Positions 14,301 through 24,934 of a stretch of 64,000 bases of DNA are shown in pieces. Both the position numbers and the translations under genes were made by a program. The stretch lies in assembly GCF_014898055.3 (NCBI RefSeq), contig NW_023604295.1:136802676-136866675 (forward strand), written 5' to 3'. Every line of letters starts with the position of its first letter. Position 1 is the stretch's first letter. Below the pieces are notes generated by a model that searched no databases, was not told the DNA's origin, and saw only the letters and a list, made by a program, of their open reading frames with translations. The stretch comes from Talpa occidentalis. Its lineage: Eukaryota; Chordata; Mammalia; Eulipotyphla; Talpidae.

Positions 14301-15766
14301 ATGTTAGGCTGGTTCAGCTCCCACCCCTCCCACCTTGCCGGTCCTGACCGTCCTGCTTAAATCCGCTCCATTCTGCACCCTGCCACAGGGCCTAGACCTG
14401 TCCTGTGGATGTTTTATCTCCTGTGAGGCTCTCTGCCTTCAGATTCAGCCCCTTCAGTCCACCTCCCCACCAGCCTTGTCCCCTGAAAGTGAAATCTGCT
14501 GTTACCTGCTTAACACCCTTTGATGACTCCTCTGGAAAGGATAAAACACAAAGTCCTTAAAGAGACTCATGGTAGCTAATACATTTTGAGTGTTTTCTGT
14601 ATACCAGACACAGACCTAAGTGCTTCTCAGAGATCAGCCTCCTGATCTGCACAACACACTGTCATGTGTGAGTCCCATCGTAATTGAGTCTCATCTCAAG
14701 ATGAGGAACCTGAGGCAAGTTTCCTCTGGGCGAACCCTGCATTCCTCATGGAGAACCGCTTGCAGGACACAATTTGTCTCTCACCCTGCCCGCTTGTCTT
14801 TGCTGTGGACACAGCCCCCCGACTGGCCAGCCCTGTGGCTGAGCTGCCCAGCACTCTTCCAAGGTGCCCCTTGGCCCTCCCCACCTAATTCCATCACCCC
14901 GATCACCCCCGTGCGCTTGTGTATGTACGAGCTGAGAAGTTAGGTTTTTGTCAGTTATCACAGTGTCACCTTTTTTATTGTTCTTTAGTTGCTTTTCCTT
15001 AAAATACACCAACTGGGGGAAATACCCAGTTAATTTGAGGTTATAATAAAATGGATCTGTGATATTTCTAACAAGATCAACAAGAACGGGTTTGATTAAA
15101 TGCAGCTGTTGTTTTTCACGATGGTTTCTGAAGTGAGATTTTTCCCTGCACACCCTAGGAATGTGGTTCTAGTGGAGAGACTGTCCTGGGAAGAGGAGCA
15201 CGGTCAGCCAGCCTCTCCTAGGCCCCTCTCCGGGCTTCCGTGTCTGCCTCTGAAAGCAGAAGAGAATATATTGTCTTAGCGCATCTGATCTTGCAGCTCA
15301 GGGTAGTCAGTTTGTGCATCCGTCTCTTGTTAGTCCTCTGTCCTCGGGAATCAACATATTAGAGACATTTGCTCACTTGCATTTGTTTAATTAAATGTCA
15401 GGCCCGCTGACGTGAGCTTGTTGTATGTCGGTCATGTTTCGTGTGTCTAAAATAGGCTGTTCATGACTTCACAGATATTTTTATTTTTCATAGTGATATT
15501 CATGTTCTCTGTTTGCAGAATTATGTCCGAGTTGTAGAGGTCTGGTGGGATGAATATAAAGACTACTTCTATGCTAGCCGGCCTGAATCCAAGGCCCTAG
15601 CATATGGGGATATATCTGAGCTGAAAAAATTTCGAGAAGATCATAACTGCAAAAGTTTCAAATGGTTCATGGAAGAAATCGCTTATGACATCACCTCACA
15701 CTACCCTCTGCCACCCAAAAATGTGGAATGGGGAGAGGTAAGTATCAGCCGACATTCTGGTCTCAA

Positions 15767-15831
<65 letters not shown>

Positions 15832-18800
15832 AGCCCGAGTTCGGGGAAGGGCAGAGAGAAATGAGAAGAGAGAGTGAACGAAGGAGAAGAAATCTCGGGC
15901 AAAGGTTTGGGTAACAACTGTGTGGCCCCCTCCCCCACCCTTCCGCCTGGACCACTGACCACCTGCTCCCGCTCTCTGGGGCTCTGGGCCCTCGATGATT
16001 GGGAGAGATGGAGTGACAGCACCCCGGAGAGAGCACAAGGAGCCCAGATCCTTCCCTAGGGGGCGCCAGCGTCCAGCGTTTGGGCGTCGGAGGCCGCTTA
16101 GATGCTCGGTGCTCCTGTGTTAACAGTGTCCCCTGCACCCCTGTTCACTCTGTGTTCCACTAGGGCAATCGGGTTGCACTCCCAACAGGCCATAAGCCCC
16201 AGGGCGTCTTTTCACCTCCCCTCCCTCAGTCCAGTGCAGAATCTCTTGGTCGTCTTCTCCCGTCTCGTGGCCTGGAAACCACCCGAGTGCTGACAACTCT
16301 GGAATGTCTATCTTCAACCCACATCTCTCTCCCAGAGTCCAGACAGGTGCATCCCCCTGCTCACTGCACGTCTCCACTTCAGCCCCCGCAGGCACTGTGG
16401 ACTCCACGTAGCCAACGTTGAGCTCCCCCCACGCCAACCTGCCTTTGCCCTTGACCCAGACCAAACCGTTGGTGCCATCTCTGACTCCTCCCTTCTCTCA
16501 CACTGCACGTCCCGTTCTAGAATCGAGCCTTCCTACTGTGTGGGCTAAGCCGCCACATCTCTCGTGAGCCTGGCGTTCCCTCCTGCAGCCTGTTTTCAAC
16601 CCAGGAGGCGGCCAGAGTAGCTTTTCACGATGTGAGTGGGGGCCACATCAGTCTCCCGGGGGCAGTGCTAAGTGTAGACATCCCAGCCGGTGGCTGACCA
16701 CTGCAGGCAGGAACGTTATCCTGTTCGGTTTTCATTCATATGAATGATCTTCAACCTGAAATTGTGCAAATGGTATCTTTTTATTATTTTCATCTGTGCT
16801 ATTTTATCAAAACCTGTAGGCCAGTGCCCTCAGTTGGGATGAGTCGAATCCAGTGTTGACTTCAAGAGGATACACGATTAAAGCCATGGCTGTGGCAGTG
16901 ACCTGCCGTCACACGTGTCCAGATTTCCACTCTGCACGGCCATATTTAACATGAAACTCTTTCACTCTGATGCTAGAATTTATTAAAAATGAATCTTGCC
17001 TGCTTTTTTTGTGCCTTGTTTTAGATCAGAGGCTATGAAACTGCTTACTGCATCGATAGCATGGGGAGAACCAACGGAGGCTTTGTGGAGCTCGGGCCCT
17101 GTCACAGGATGGGAGGGAACCAGGTGAGCAGCCAGTCTTCCGTGCTGGGCTCAGCCGCCTCGAGCCTCTGAGCTGGGCTCAGACCGCTCGGCTTGGTCTG
17201 ACTTTTATTTATTTATTTTTTTTTTAAGATTTCTTTCTTTATGCACACAAGAGCTGGGATACAGGCCAGCGATGCGGGGGGTGAGAGGATCCACCAGAGA
17301 CAGAGTGGGGAATAGAACAGGCAGACTGACTGAAATACACTGCTGAGGGGAACAGCAGGCGAGCCAGGAGAGGTCTGCTGTGCCATGTGGGTTGCTCCCT
17401 GGCTGGCCGTGGATCGAACTCATGCTGCAGAGGCTGCAGACAGCTTCACAGTGTGGTGCTTAACCCCTTGTGCCACCAAGGAAGACCCTTGGTCTGGCTT
17501 TTAATTGGTAATTTTGTTCATTTTGATAAAGTAAGAAGTTGACAATGAGAAAACATGTACTTAAATGAGGCGATAACAGTACTGGTTTTCTCATAAGTAT
17601 TCTGAATCTATAATTTATGTCTAACATTAAGAGATTAGTATATTCTGACAATTTTACCTGAGAGTATTGTGGAACATTTAAGGTTTTCTCCTCAATAAAC
17701 TGGGACATTAGTGAAATATACTTCACTAATAGATTTTCTTCCACATGTATCTTTCTTATCTCTAATATAGATTGTGGAGCGTTATTGGGTCACTTTCTCA
17801 CGTTATTGGTACCTAATACGCATTGATGACCCATTCTAGAGGATACAGAACATAGCCGTTTGGGTGTTCATAGAACTCTTCATTAACTTCAAAATGATTA
17901 TAATTCCTGTCTTTGGACTTAAAGTTCTGAACATGCCGAAAACTTATAGACATATAAGGTAGTCACTGAGTTTAATTACAGGAGTTAAGTTTCGTTGGTT
18001 TTTTTTTTTTTTCCTTAATGCAGATGAACAGAGTAAAAGTATTGTTATTTTCTTATTTCTTTTCTTTTTAATAGCTTTTCCGAATCAACGAAGCTAATCA
18101 GCTCATGCAGTACGACCAGTGTCTGACAAAGGGTTCTGATGGATCCAAAGTCATGATCACACACTGTAATCTAAATGAGTTTAAGGAATGGCAGTACTTC
18201 AAGGTATTCTGTATTACAACTGCTGAAGTAATATTACGTGCTCTTTCTTTGCAATGACACCTACCATGTGGAATTTAGATATCTAAGTCTTAAAACCTGT
18301 ATTCAAACTGACCTGCACTTCCCGCTCACTAAGTCCTTTGTTTTCCCGAGCGCTGAGGGACTCCTTGGCCCATAGGAAGTATCACTTTCACTCCCTGACA
18401 AAATACTGTCTTGTCAGGTCACAAGGTGCATCAGTGCCCACTGCTCATTTCAGTGACACAGGAAAATCCATGAGGCGGTCATCAGCTTTGTTCTGATATC
18501 AAAATACTATTTTCTTTAAATCTATGAGTCATTCATTAAAGATATGTACATGTGTATGTACTTGTGGGTCTACATCATGAAAGATATTGCATGTATATTT
18601 CCTATTGTCCAGCAGGTGGCGCTAGAGGCAAACACATAGCACTGGAACGCCAGGTATTCCCAGCAGCAGGTTATTAAGACCAAGCAGGATCAGTGTTGCC
18701 TGTGCTGGCCTGAAGGGCGTATTTAGTTACTCACTTGACACTGCAGGTGGTGGTTGTTGTTGTTGTTGTTGTTTTTAATTCTCAGCTGTGAGTATTCAAA

Positions 18801-21800
18801 GTTCTATGCTAGATTGAGGTGCTAGATTGAGGATTCTAACAGATTAATCTATTTATGTGTAATTTTTAAAGTCCAGACCTGGCTAAAATAAATCAATTTA
18901 TTATGGAACTCCTAGTTGGGCAAGCTGCCCCGTGCTGAAAGCCCTGGTCGCCCTCAGCTTCACTTGCCGCTGTGATCCTCGTTCTCCTGCCTCCCTCAAC
19001 AAGCACGTGTTTGCTCTGAGCAGCGGATACTAGGCCCAGCTGAATATTCCCTGTTCTCATCACTCATGGTTCTTTACTCTGAAGGGGGAAGTATGTGCTA
19101 GTTGCTGATTTTTTTTTCTTATAATAATTTAAGAAGGAGCTTAACATAAACCCTGAAGAACAGAGGTTTTATTTCAACACCAACAAAAAGATGAGTAATA
19201 GTAATAAATCATAGGGTCAGTGAGAACAATAGTAAACATCATCTGCCCAGGATGCAGTGCAGGGATGGATGATTACATGGAAGTTTCTGTCCTCCTTACA
19301 CAGTCTCATCCCTGAACATGCCTTCAGTTTCACTCTCCTCATCCGGGCCCCTGCCCTCTCAGCCTTCCGGCCCCTTCTGGTGTGGACTTTAAAGATTATG
19401 CATAAAGAAAACTCCAGAATCTATCATCAAGTATAGATAAGAAAATGGAATATATGTATTGTAGATATTCTGAAGGACACAACACTTCGTAGACATTTGT
19501 GTACCCAACGTTACTAAATATTTTCTGTGAGGGGCCCTGTGAGGTGGTAGACTTGGGGAAAAAAATAGTTTAATGTAAAGGCAGGACTGGACACGGTGCA
19601 GGTTTTCTGATCTAGCAGACCGGGTAAAGGAGGAGTCAGAGTCCTCAGTGGTTTTTTGCAGGTCTTTTGTTGGGATTTAACGGGTACACGGCAGGCAGTG
19701 GGGCTGGGAGGCTGGCAGGCCTGCCAGCAGGTCTTCACTCTGGGCTCCCCGGCCATCTCTCGGCTTCTGCTTCTCTTGCTTCTCTCTCGGCTTCTCTTTT
19801 AGCTTCTCCTCGCGTCCCCATGACGCTGCCCTTAGAAGCACAGTCTCAGCCCAGGTGAATCCCATCTACCTATGCCCACACCCCACTCCAGGTGCCTGCC
19901 ATCAGGCATGCATTCAGGACCACAAGGATCCATCATCTATCCTGATGGCGGGAGGGCAGAAAAGCCTGACATTTTTCCTTACCCTACACTAAAGCACATC
20001 CTACTATTATGGCAAAGGAAAGAAATGCAAAATCAAAAATAAACAAATTGCTCTCCAGCAACAAAAGAAACTCATGAGAGAAATTATTCCCCATTAAGTT
20101 ACATAAAAGAAGTAAGGACGCACCGGCCTCGGAAAGCTTTTCATGAGGATAAATCAGAAAACAGGGTGAACAAGACCATGGTATAAAAGTGTGTAGAAAA
20201 TTATAGGAATCACTGGTACTTTGGCAGCCATAAGTCGTACTCCCCATGGAAGAACATTCACCTTCACTTTCTGCATTTTGGAGAAGCGCTGATGTGATTG
20301 AGGAATGCAGCAAGAGGGAATAGCGGATTCGTTTAGGGGAAGAATTCTGGTAACACTGTGGAAATGGACTGAGATGCAAGGACATCAGCTCAACCTGAAA
20401 ATCTGTTCTCAAACTTTCAGCCTCCAGGTTCCCTTTAAACTCTTAAATGTCAGAGACTCCCCCTGGACAGATTTTGGTTTTTTCCTGAATTGGCAATTAA
20501 ATCTGAGAAATCTTCTAATTATTTACGTATTAATTCATGTAAAAAAAATAATAACCCTATTCCATGTTAATATAAGTAAAATTTTTTATTGCTACTTATA
20601 TTAAAATGAAAAGAATCTCATTTTATAGCTTTGCAAATCACCTTAATGACTGGTTTAATAGAAGGCAGCTGGTTTCTTATCCCACTCAGCACTCATTTTG
20701 ATGCAGTGTGTTGTTTTAGTAGAAGTATATGAGGGGAAAAAAATTCAGCCTCCCATAAATATGCAGTTAAAAAAGAGAGGCTGGTTTTAATAGCCTTTTC
20801 AGATAACAGTGGCAGTTCTTTGATGCTACACCAGAACTCGAAAAGTAGTCCTTTCTTAAGATTTGCAATGTAGAACTGAGGCCCTATCAGCAAACATTTC
20901 GTCCTTTGGTCCACTAAAATCCATTGGTCTGCCTTACCCTGTGGAGATCTTTTACCCATGTGAGCTCTGGTAACATTATTATTGTTTCTTTGGAAAACAC
21001 TGACTCACTGAGTTATATAGGTCTTTTACATATTTCATTCACAGTACCAAAAAATCCACAAATACAACCACTGATTTCATCAGAAAAGTCTTTCAATATT
21101 GTGAAACTATGAAGTTCCTGGTGATGGCTACAAATTTCCCAAAACTTTTAATTTTTCCATAAAAACACAAATTTTACCAATGGTAACAAATACTGTCAGA
21201 TCCGTGGTGGTGGTTTTTTTTTTTTTGTTTTTTTGGGTTTTTTGGGGTTTTTTCTTCAAGTGACATGCTCACCTCATTTTCAAGCAGATGCATTCCCCAG
21301 TCTCAGGCTTGGATAATCACAGTTTGTCTCTGAGTCGTCCTTTCAAGTCAAAGTGGGAACCATGAAAAAGAGTAACTCTTTCAACTCTCAAGTTAAACAA
21401 CCAGACCTGCTTTCCCTGAATAACGGAGACTTCCCTGGGCAGATTATTCACTGTGCGGAAGAGCTTTGGGGTTGCCTTCCAGTTCATCTCGTAGAGTATT
21501 TTTTAAAAGTTTGCTGAAGCATCATGATTCAGTACAATTAATGCATTTTACTGCTTCATCAAGGACATGCTTCGTTGACACTGGTATTTCCTTTTTCTAC
21601 CAAAGAAGGAGACTATTAGCTCAGCTTTATGTCACCATTTGAGTTAGGCTGAGCCCCCTGCTCGTTTGCCCTTCGTTGCTTTGACACCAACAGTGTTCGT
21701 GTCGGGGCACAGTGAAAAGGGCAAGTGGGGTCTTTGGATTATTAGGAAAATAGCCCTGATCTTATGGGTCCCATCTCAGGCATTCTGAGGACCACATTTT

Positions 21801-22378
21801 GAGAAGCCCTGAGCTCTGCTGGAGAAAACTACACCCGCTGATGAGGGCTGTGCCCGCAGGCACGGGAAAGAACACACAGCAGAGACCTGCAAATACCAGC
21901 CCTGGGTGGCTACAACAGACCAGGAAGGGAGGGGAGCTCCTGAAAAGCTAATGTCCTGAAGGCAGGAAGCTGATATTGTGCTTTGAAAAGTAGATCTGGA
22001 GGGTAAGATAGTGAATGGCAATTTGTTTACATTGAATTTGAGAGACCAACAGCGGGTTATTTCAGGTACCAAATGGTAAGTGCATTTTATGTAACAATAA
22101 AAGGACATAGGAAATTGATGATTGAGACACCAATGCCTGAGGTTTAAGCCTGTCCTCTTTGAGGAAAACCAGGTAATGACTTCTTCCAGCACCACTGAGA
22201 GCAAGTAACATCTTTCAGCTTCTCTTTCTGTGTTTTCCAGAACCTGCACAGATTTACCCACATTCCTTCAGGGATGTGCTTAGATCGCTCAGATGTCCTG
22301 CACCAAGTGTTCATCTCCAATTGCGACTCCAGTAAAGCGACTCAAAAGTGGGAAATGAATAACATCCACAGTATTTAG
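2169..22378 (+). CDS. GALNT7: GALNT7 (polypeptide N-acetylgalactosaminyltransferase 7), 3' ten exons, 5' end outside window
   Basis: Spliced CDS: 2169-2335, 5957-6087, 6329-6408, then 8407-8589 or 8729-8911, then 11813-11930, 12999-13121, 15519-15737, 17025-17123, 18075-18203, 22241-22378 (TAG). All junctions are AG/GT and phases join without a break, giving 461 residues that should match about 197-657 of the 657-aa human protein. The enzyme is a Golgi type II membrane protein that adds GalNAc to Ser/Thr of mucin-type substrates and, by family knowledge, prefers already glycosylated peptides. Visible motifs are FHNEGWSTL, the metal-binding DAH (DXH) near residue 301, the WGGEN motif near 412, and a C-terminal beta-trefoil lectin with three CLD/QxW-like repeats (CIDSMG, CLTKG, CLDRS; EWQYF, QKWEM). 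The transmembrane stem and first exons lie upstream of the window. Identification rests on near-identity to the remembered human protein. Confidence 0.97.
2440..2635 (-). repeat. MIR SINE, antisense
   Basis: CAACAGTCAGAGCTGGAAGTT, preceded by TTAAGTAACTTGCC and by TTTTACACACGAGG, matches the reverse complement of MIR (cf. TTAAGTAACTTGCCCAAGGTCA). Edges approximate. Confidence 0.8.
3808..4051 (+). repeat. tRNA-derived SINE, sense, diverged
   Basis: Starts GGGCTTCCCTGG, lacks part of the tRNA-like head, then carries the family body (CACATGGCGCAGCAGATCTC, CTCTGTCTCTGGTGAATCC) and an AAATAAAATC + A-rich tail. Confidence 0.85.
5957..6087 (+). CDS. GALNT7: GALNT7 exon (probably exon 4)
   Basis: 131 nt. 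Acceptor TTCACAG, donor GTAGGA. Encodes [14 protein letters not shown]...QKAKLGQ, the helix-rich part between the two halves of the nucleotide-binding site. Confidence 0.96.
6329..6408 (+). CDS. GALNT7: GALNT7 exon with DXH motif (probably exon 5)
   Basis: 80 nt. Acceptor CTTTTAAG, donor GTAACA. Encodes [15 protein letters not shown]; the Asp-Ala-His is the family's Mn2+/UDP-binding DXH motif (gat-gcc-cac at 6344-6352). Ends with AG, the first two bases of an Arg codon completed by either of the two alternative next exons. Confidence 0.96.
7095..7255 (-). repeat. MIR SINE, antisense
   Basis: TTTAATCCTCATAGCAACCCTG followed by a gapped GAGG-ACACCAAGGCTGAGAGGG matches antisense MIR. Edges approximate. 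Confidence 0.75.
8407..8589 (+). CDS. GALNT7: GALNT7 alternative exon, version a
   Basis: 183 nt, open, with acceptor TGTTTCAG (AG 8405-8406) and donor GTAAAG (8590). It joins in frame on both sides (split Arg codons) and encodes [20 protein letters not shown]...[13 protein letters not shown] catalytic-domain sequence (here [14 protein letters not shown]). About 42 of 60 residues equal those of the next exon. It carries more acidic residues in its first third (IDGNDYSIE against INGNTYEIV). Known family structures place this segment next to the catalytic flexible loop. See the exon-pair finding. Confidence 0.9.
8729..8911 (+). CDS. GALNT7: GALNT7 alternative exon, version b
   Basis: 183 nt, acceptor AATACAG (AG 8727-8728), donor GTAATC (8912). 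It encodes [20 protein letters not shown] and [14 protein letters not shown] and is the version closest to the human reference protein as I remember it. The intron separating it from version a is only 139 nt. Confidence 0.95.
8912..11812 (+). other. GALNT7: GALNT7 intron
   Basis: No exon seen. Contains a 23-base A run near 9306-9328, an old repeat at about 10425-11060, and a long T run at about 11649-11669. Confidence 0.8.
10425..11060 (-). repeat. ancient mammalian interspersed repeat, family unresolved
   Basis: It begins CACTCAACAAATATTTAAC and continues through GAAGGGCCTGAGACAGG and a TAGCTTGGTCTAGGATGATG / GACAGATTCAAGATA segment. This order is that of a widely dispersed old mammalian repeat I recognise but cannot name safely; strand assignment is tentative. 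Confidence 0.5.
11813..11930 (+). CDS. GALNT7: GALNT7 exon with WGGE motif (probably exon 7)
   Basis: 118 nt. Acceptor GCTCAG, donor GTAACA. Encodes [20 protein letters not shown] and [14 protein letters not shown], the conserved acceptor/UDP-sugar motif at the end of the catalytic core. Confidence 0.96.
12163..12199. repeat. C-rich short tandem repeat
   Basis: Units of the form CCAACCACCCCCC repeat about three times inside a GALNT7 intron. The complementary strand is G-run rich. Confidence 0.8.
12709..12910 (-). repeat. tRNA-derived SINE, antisense
   Basis: T-run + AAGATTTATTTATTTATAC tail, family body and GCCACCGGGGAGGCCC head end. Internal part shortened. Confidence 0.92.
12999..13121 (+). 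CDS. GALNT7: GALNT7 exon (probably exon 8)
   Basis: 123 nt. Acceptor CCGGCAG, donor GTGAGT. Encodes [20 protein letters not shown] and [21 protein letters not shown], the end of the catalytic domain. Notably GC-rich compared with neighbouring exons. Confidence 0.96.
13122..15518 (+). other. GALNT7: GALNT7 intron
   Basis: No exon seen. An antisense MIR lies at about 14575-14720; the rest is unique-looking sequence. Confidence 0.8.
14575..14720 (-). repeat. MIR SINE, antisense
   Basis: TGAGTGTTTTCTGTATACCAG with CTAAGTGCTT and AAGATGAGGAACCTGAGGCA fits antisense MIR. Confidence 0.75.
15519..15737 (+). CDS. GALNT7: GALNT7 exon (probably exon 9)
   Basis: 219 nt. Acceptor GTTTGCAG, donor GTAAGT. 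Encodes [20 protein letters not shown] through [12 protein letters not shown], the linker helices between catalytic and lectin domains. A long GT repeat begins 33 nt into the following intron. Confidence 0.96.
15770..15830 (+). repeat. (GT)n microsatellite, about 30 units
   Basis: 61 uninterrupted bases of alternating G and T, 33 nt downstream of a GALNT7 donor site; it is transcribed as a UG repeat. Confidence 0.98.
16200..16660 (+). repeat. ancient mammalian interspersed repeat, family unresolved
   Basis: Segments like CACGTCTCCACTTCAGCCCC, GTGCCATCTCTGACTCCTCC, CCTGCAGCCTGTTTTCAACC and GGCGGCCAGAGTAGC follow the order of an old dispersed repeat that I believe is the same family as at 10425-11060 in the other orientation. 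Confidence 0.45.
17025..17123 (+). CDS. GALNT7: GALNT7 exon, lectin repeat alpha (probably exon 10)
   Basis: 99 nt. Acceptor TTTTAG, donor GTGAGC. Encodes [20 protein letters not shown] and [19 protein letters not shown] is the CLD-type sugar-binding motif of the first beta-trefoil repeat. Confidence 0.96.
17217..17488 (-). repeat. tRNA-derived SINE, antisense
   Basis: Full-length arrangement from T-run/AAGATTTCTTTCTTT tail to GCCACCAAGGAAGACCC head. It lies 94 nt downstream of the exon end at 17123. Diverged. Confidence 0.93.
18075..18203 (+). CDS. GALNT7: GALNT7 exon, lectin repeat beta (probably exon 11)
   Basis: 129 nt. Acceptor TTTAATAG, donor GTATTC. Encodes [20 protein letters not shown] and [25 protein letters not shown] and EWQYF are the second beta-trefoil repeat's motifs. 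Confidence 0.96.
19530..19990 (-). mobile_element. solo LTR-like element (old endogenous retrovirus LTR), antisense
   Basis: Read on the minus strand it aligns along its length with 26898-27400. Shared blocks include GTCAGGCTTTTCTGCCCTCC, GGATCC..GGTCCTGAATGCA, CACCTGGAGT.GGGTGTGGGC and CTCCTTTACCCG.TCTGCT. No internal retroviral coding sequence lies beside it. LTR status is inferred from the second copy's TATA-like and AATAAA boxes. Confidence 0.6.
20390..21200. repeat. probable ancient interspersed repeat, family unresolved
   Basis: Phrases such as TAGAAGGCAGCTGGTTTCT, AATAGCCTTTTCAGATAA, AAAATCCATTGGTCTGCCTT and CATCAGAAAAGTCTT follow the order of a long dispersed mammalian repeat I recall but cannot name. 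Confidence 0.4.
22241..22378 (+). CDS. GALNT7: GALNT7 terminal coding exon, lectin repeat gamma, stop TAG
   Basis: Acceptor TTTTCCAG; 45 codons plus TAG at 22376-22378. Encodes [20 protein letters not shown] and [15 protein letters not shown] at the C terminus; CLDRS and QKWEM are third-repeat motifs. Confidence 0.97.
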   Translation, partial: NLHRFTHIPSGMCLDRSDVLHQVFISNCDSSKATQKWEMNNIHSI

Positions 22379-22558
22379 GGAAAATAAAGGAAACCAATAA
22401 CCTACCTACTGACACAAAGTTATACAGGACTGAAAGGCGCCTGAAACCTGCTGCAGCAATTATAATAATTCTGTACAGCTCCGAACCCAGACCTCCTGAT
22501 CAGTTTGAAGGACATTGATAAACTGTGATTTTACAATAACATTATCATCTGCAGTTAC

Positions 22559-22602
22559 TGTTTACAAAACTGCTTTTACCTTAAACTTTGTAGATGTTTA
22601 CA
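22559..22602 (+). promoter_or_regulatory. GALNT7: paired miR-30 seed matches in GALNT7 3' UTR
   Basis: TGTTTACA occurs twice, starts 36 nt apart, within 230 nt of the stop codon. It is the 8-mer target of the miR-30 family, whose members are reported to repress GALNT7. Confidence 0.7.
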
Positions 22603-23789
22603 TCGTTTTTTGTTTTGTTTTAAGATGATGTTGGTCATTTGTGCATTTAGCTCTGTTTTACTTCCAACAGAGCTGAAGGCGTTGTTGTCTTCTTTGGGAT
22701 TACACTCAGGGTCTGAAGGCAGTTTGAGTCTTTTTTTTTTTTTAAACACACTTGAAAAAGGTTGGGGTAACCAGACTTTCATTTCTAACTTGGTGGCTAT
22801 CAACCTGTTGTGTCTTTATTTAATTTTACATCTTTTTGAAGCACTGCCACAGGTTATCAGCCAGGGTGGCCTTCCTTCACAGTCATGCTGCTTTTTTGAA
22901 AGGTGAATTTCAACACATTTAGTGCCTCTTTCATTTCTCAGTATATATTTCAAGAGCTTTTGATGAATCTTATAGGATGGTAATGATGGAATTGTCACCT
23001 GTATGAGGAAGAATGTGTCCACTACTCAGAAATGAATTTATGTGCTACCATTTTGTTCTGAAATTGAATGTTGTATAGCTTGAAAAAGAAATGACAATAT
23101 GGACCATCCCAAGGCTATTCCACAGGGTGTGAAGACTGTATGGCATTAACTTCCCTACTGGCTGGCATTCACGATGCCCTCGGTAGATGCCAGCACCACA
23201 AATAGCAAAGGGGTCTACGACTAGAGAAAAATTGTCCACTGACACTTGAGATTTATTTTTTTCCCCAGTACATTATAGAAAACAGTAAATCTCAGTTTTG
23301 AACTCTTGAAATGGTAGTAACAAAAACAAACTACCCCTGTAAACACATCAAAATTCTTTGGGACCAGGTAAGAATTTCCAGCCCCTCACTTGAGTGAGCC
23401 TTACAGAACTGTTTGGCATAACCTCAGCTGCACAACTGGGAAGCCAAGAATGAATTGATGTTTCATTTCTATTTTCACCCAACTGAAATTTCCTGCACAT
23501 TTTAAACTTCTTTTTAAAAAGACTATTTAAGAATAGTTAGCAAACATGAACTACTTTCTGTTGGATTGTGTGTTAGTTTCCTAATGTTTCTTAGGTTTTA
23601 ATTTTTTCTTAGGAAGCCTATTTCTATTAATTTTTTTTTTCAATGAAAAGACTTGTTTGTATTTAAACATTTACTTGGACAGTACCTCCCCTAGGAAAAC
23701 CAAATACTGTGTCAGATTTTAATTTCTGAGTGAAGTCTTTGACTATCCAAAAAGATTAAAATGCTGAGCGCAAAAAAAAAAAAAAGTGT

Positions 23790-23795
23790 AATAAA
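23790..23795 (+). terminator. GALNT7: possible proximal polyadenylation signal (GALNT7)
   Basis: AATAAA followed by GTGGGGACTG. It would give a 3' UTR of about 1.4 kb. An A-run sits just upstream. No transcript evidence. Confidence 0.4.
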
Positions 23796-24641
23796 GTGGG
23801 GACTGACAAGTTAATTAAGCATATTTGATCCTGTAATCATGATATCATTACAATGAAAGGATCCACAAACTACTGCCAGAGGGAAATATTTTTAAAGTTT
23901 AAAAAAAAAAAAGACTACATTAGTTTAAAAAGTTTAAAATTTTTTTAGTTTAAAAAGAAAGGCCTACACATTTGTTTCTCCCAAGCCTAGCTCTTAAATT
24001 TAGAGAGTCAACGTTAAACATTTTAAACAGTTTTATTTATAATTTTGAATTGTCAATTACTATTTTGCTACCGATCTGTGTTCAACCATTTTAACTTTCA
24101 TTCATCTCTAGGGATATTTAAAAAGGAAACATTTACATGCCTCTATAACTACAAAATAAATCAGCTATAAAAAGAGAATTGGTACTTCAGTCACGTGTGT
24201 GTTTGCAGTATGCTCCTCCATTTTCCTTGTTGAGTAGATTATAACCTTGTTACCTATGCATAGTCCTAAGGAAGGTGGCACACAAACTGTGCATGTAAAT
24301 TTTAAATGGGTATTTGGTGCAATTCGTTAAAATACTCTATGATAATGATTCTATATAATTGAAATCAGAAACCTTACCAAACATGAAAAGCATCAGAAGC
24401 TGCCGCCATATGACTATTTTCTACTGTAGGCTGCTTTGGAAATAATTCCCATATCCTTGCTTTGTAAGTTGATAAAATATCACTATGCATTTCTACACAT
24501 TTTATAAATTTGATTTATGCAGATTTTGATACACTGTATGTTTCTGTAGAAATTGTATAAATACTCGAAATTTTATTAGGGATAAATTTGAGAAGTTTAT
24601 GTATATCTTAATTCTGGGTTGCTTGTTTTTTAGGTGAAAAA

Positions 24642-24647
24642 AATAAA
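24642..24647 (+). terminator. GALNT7: distal polyadenylation signal (GALNT7)
   Basis: AATAAA with a T-rich tract (CTTTTTTTTCAGTACTTG) about 20-30 nt downstream, where cleavage and GU/U-rich elements are expected. Confidence 0.65.
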
Positions 24648-24934
24648 ATACTGTATTTTAATCCATGGCTTTTTTTTCAGTACTTGTAATCATTTCTAAA
24701 TCTAATGTCTTACTTTACATTTGAAATAATTACTTGATTTTATTGTTTTCAAGAGACACTAAAAGAATAGCTAAAACATCATAAACAATAGTTGTAAATT
24801 GAGTGTATAATTAAGTTTTGGTTAGCTGGGATGGAGGACATCTTAATTTTCTTCTTTTTTTTTCCCAATGGCTTAAATAAGATAGAGATTCAATTTTCCC
24901 TCTTGTCATAAGAAGCCTGGGGGCCAGAGCCAGT

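Larger units (their letters stand above)
18204..22240 (+). other. GALNT7: GALNT7 last intron
   Basis: About 4 kb. Contains an antisense solo-LTR-like element (about 19530-19990) and repeat-like sequence at about 20390-21200. No exon seen. Confidence 0.8.
22379..24665 (+). other. GALNT7: GALNT7 3' UTR
   Basis: A- and T-rich untranslated tail of about 2.3 kb running to an AATAAA at 24642-24647. A possible earlier signal lies at 23790-23795. Two TGTTTACA sites (miR-30 seed matches) occur at 22559-22566 and 22595-22602. Confidence 0.8.

Noticed and set aside
15696..16138. Several minus-strand frames over the GT microsatellite
   Set aside because: Open only because alternating dinucleotides encode no stop (His-Thr repeats).
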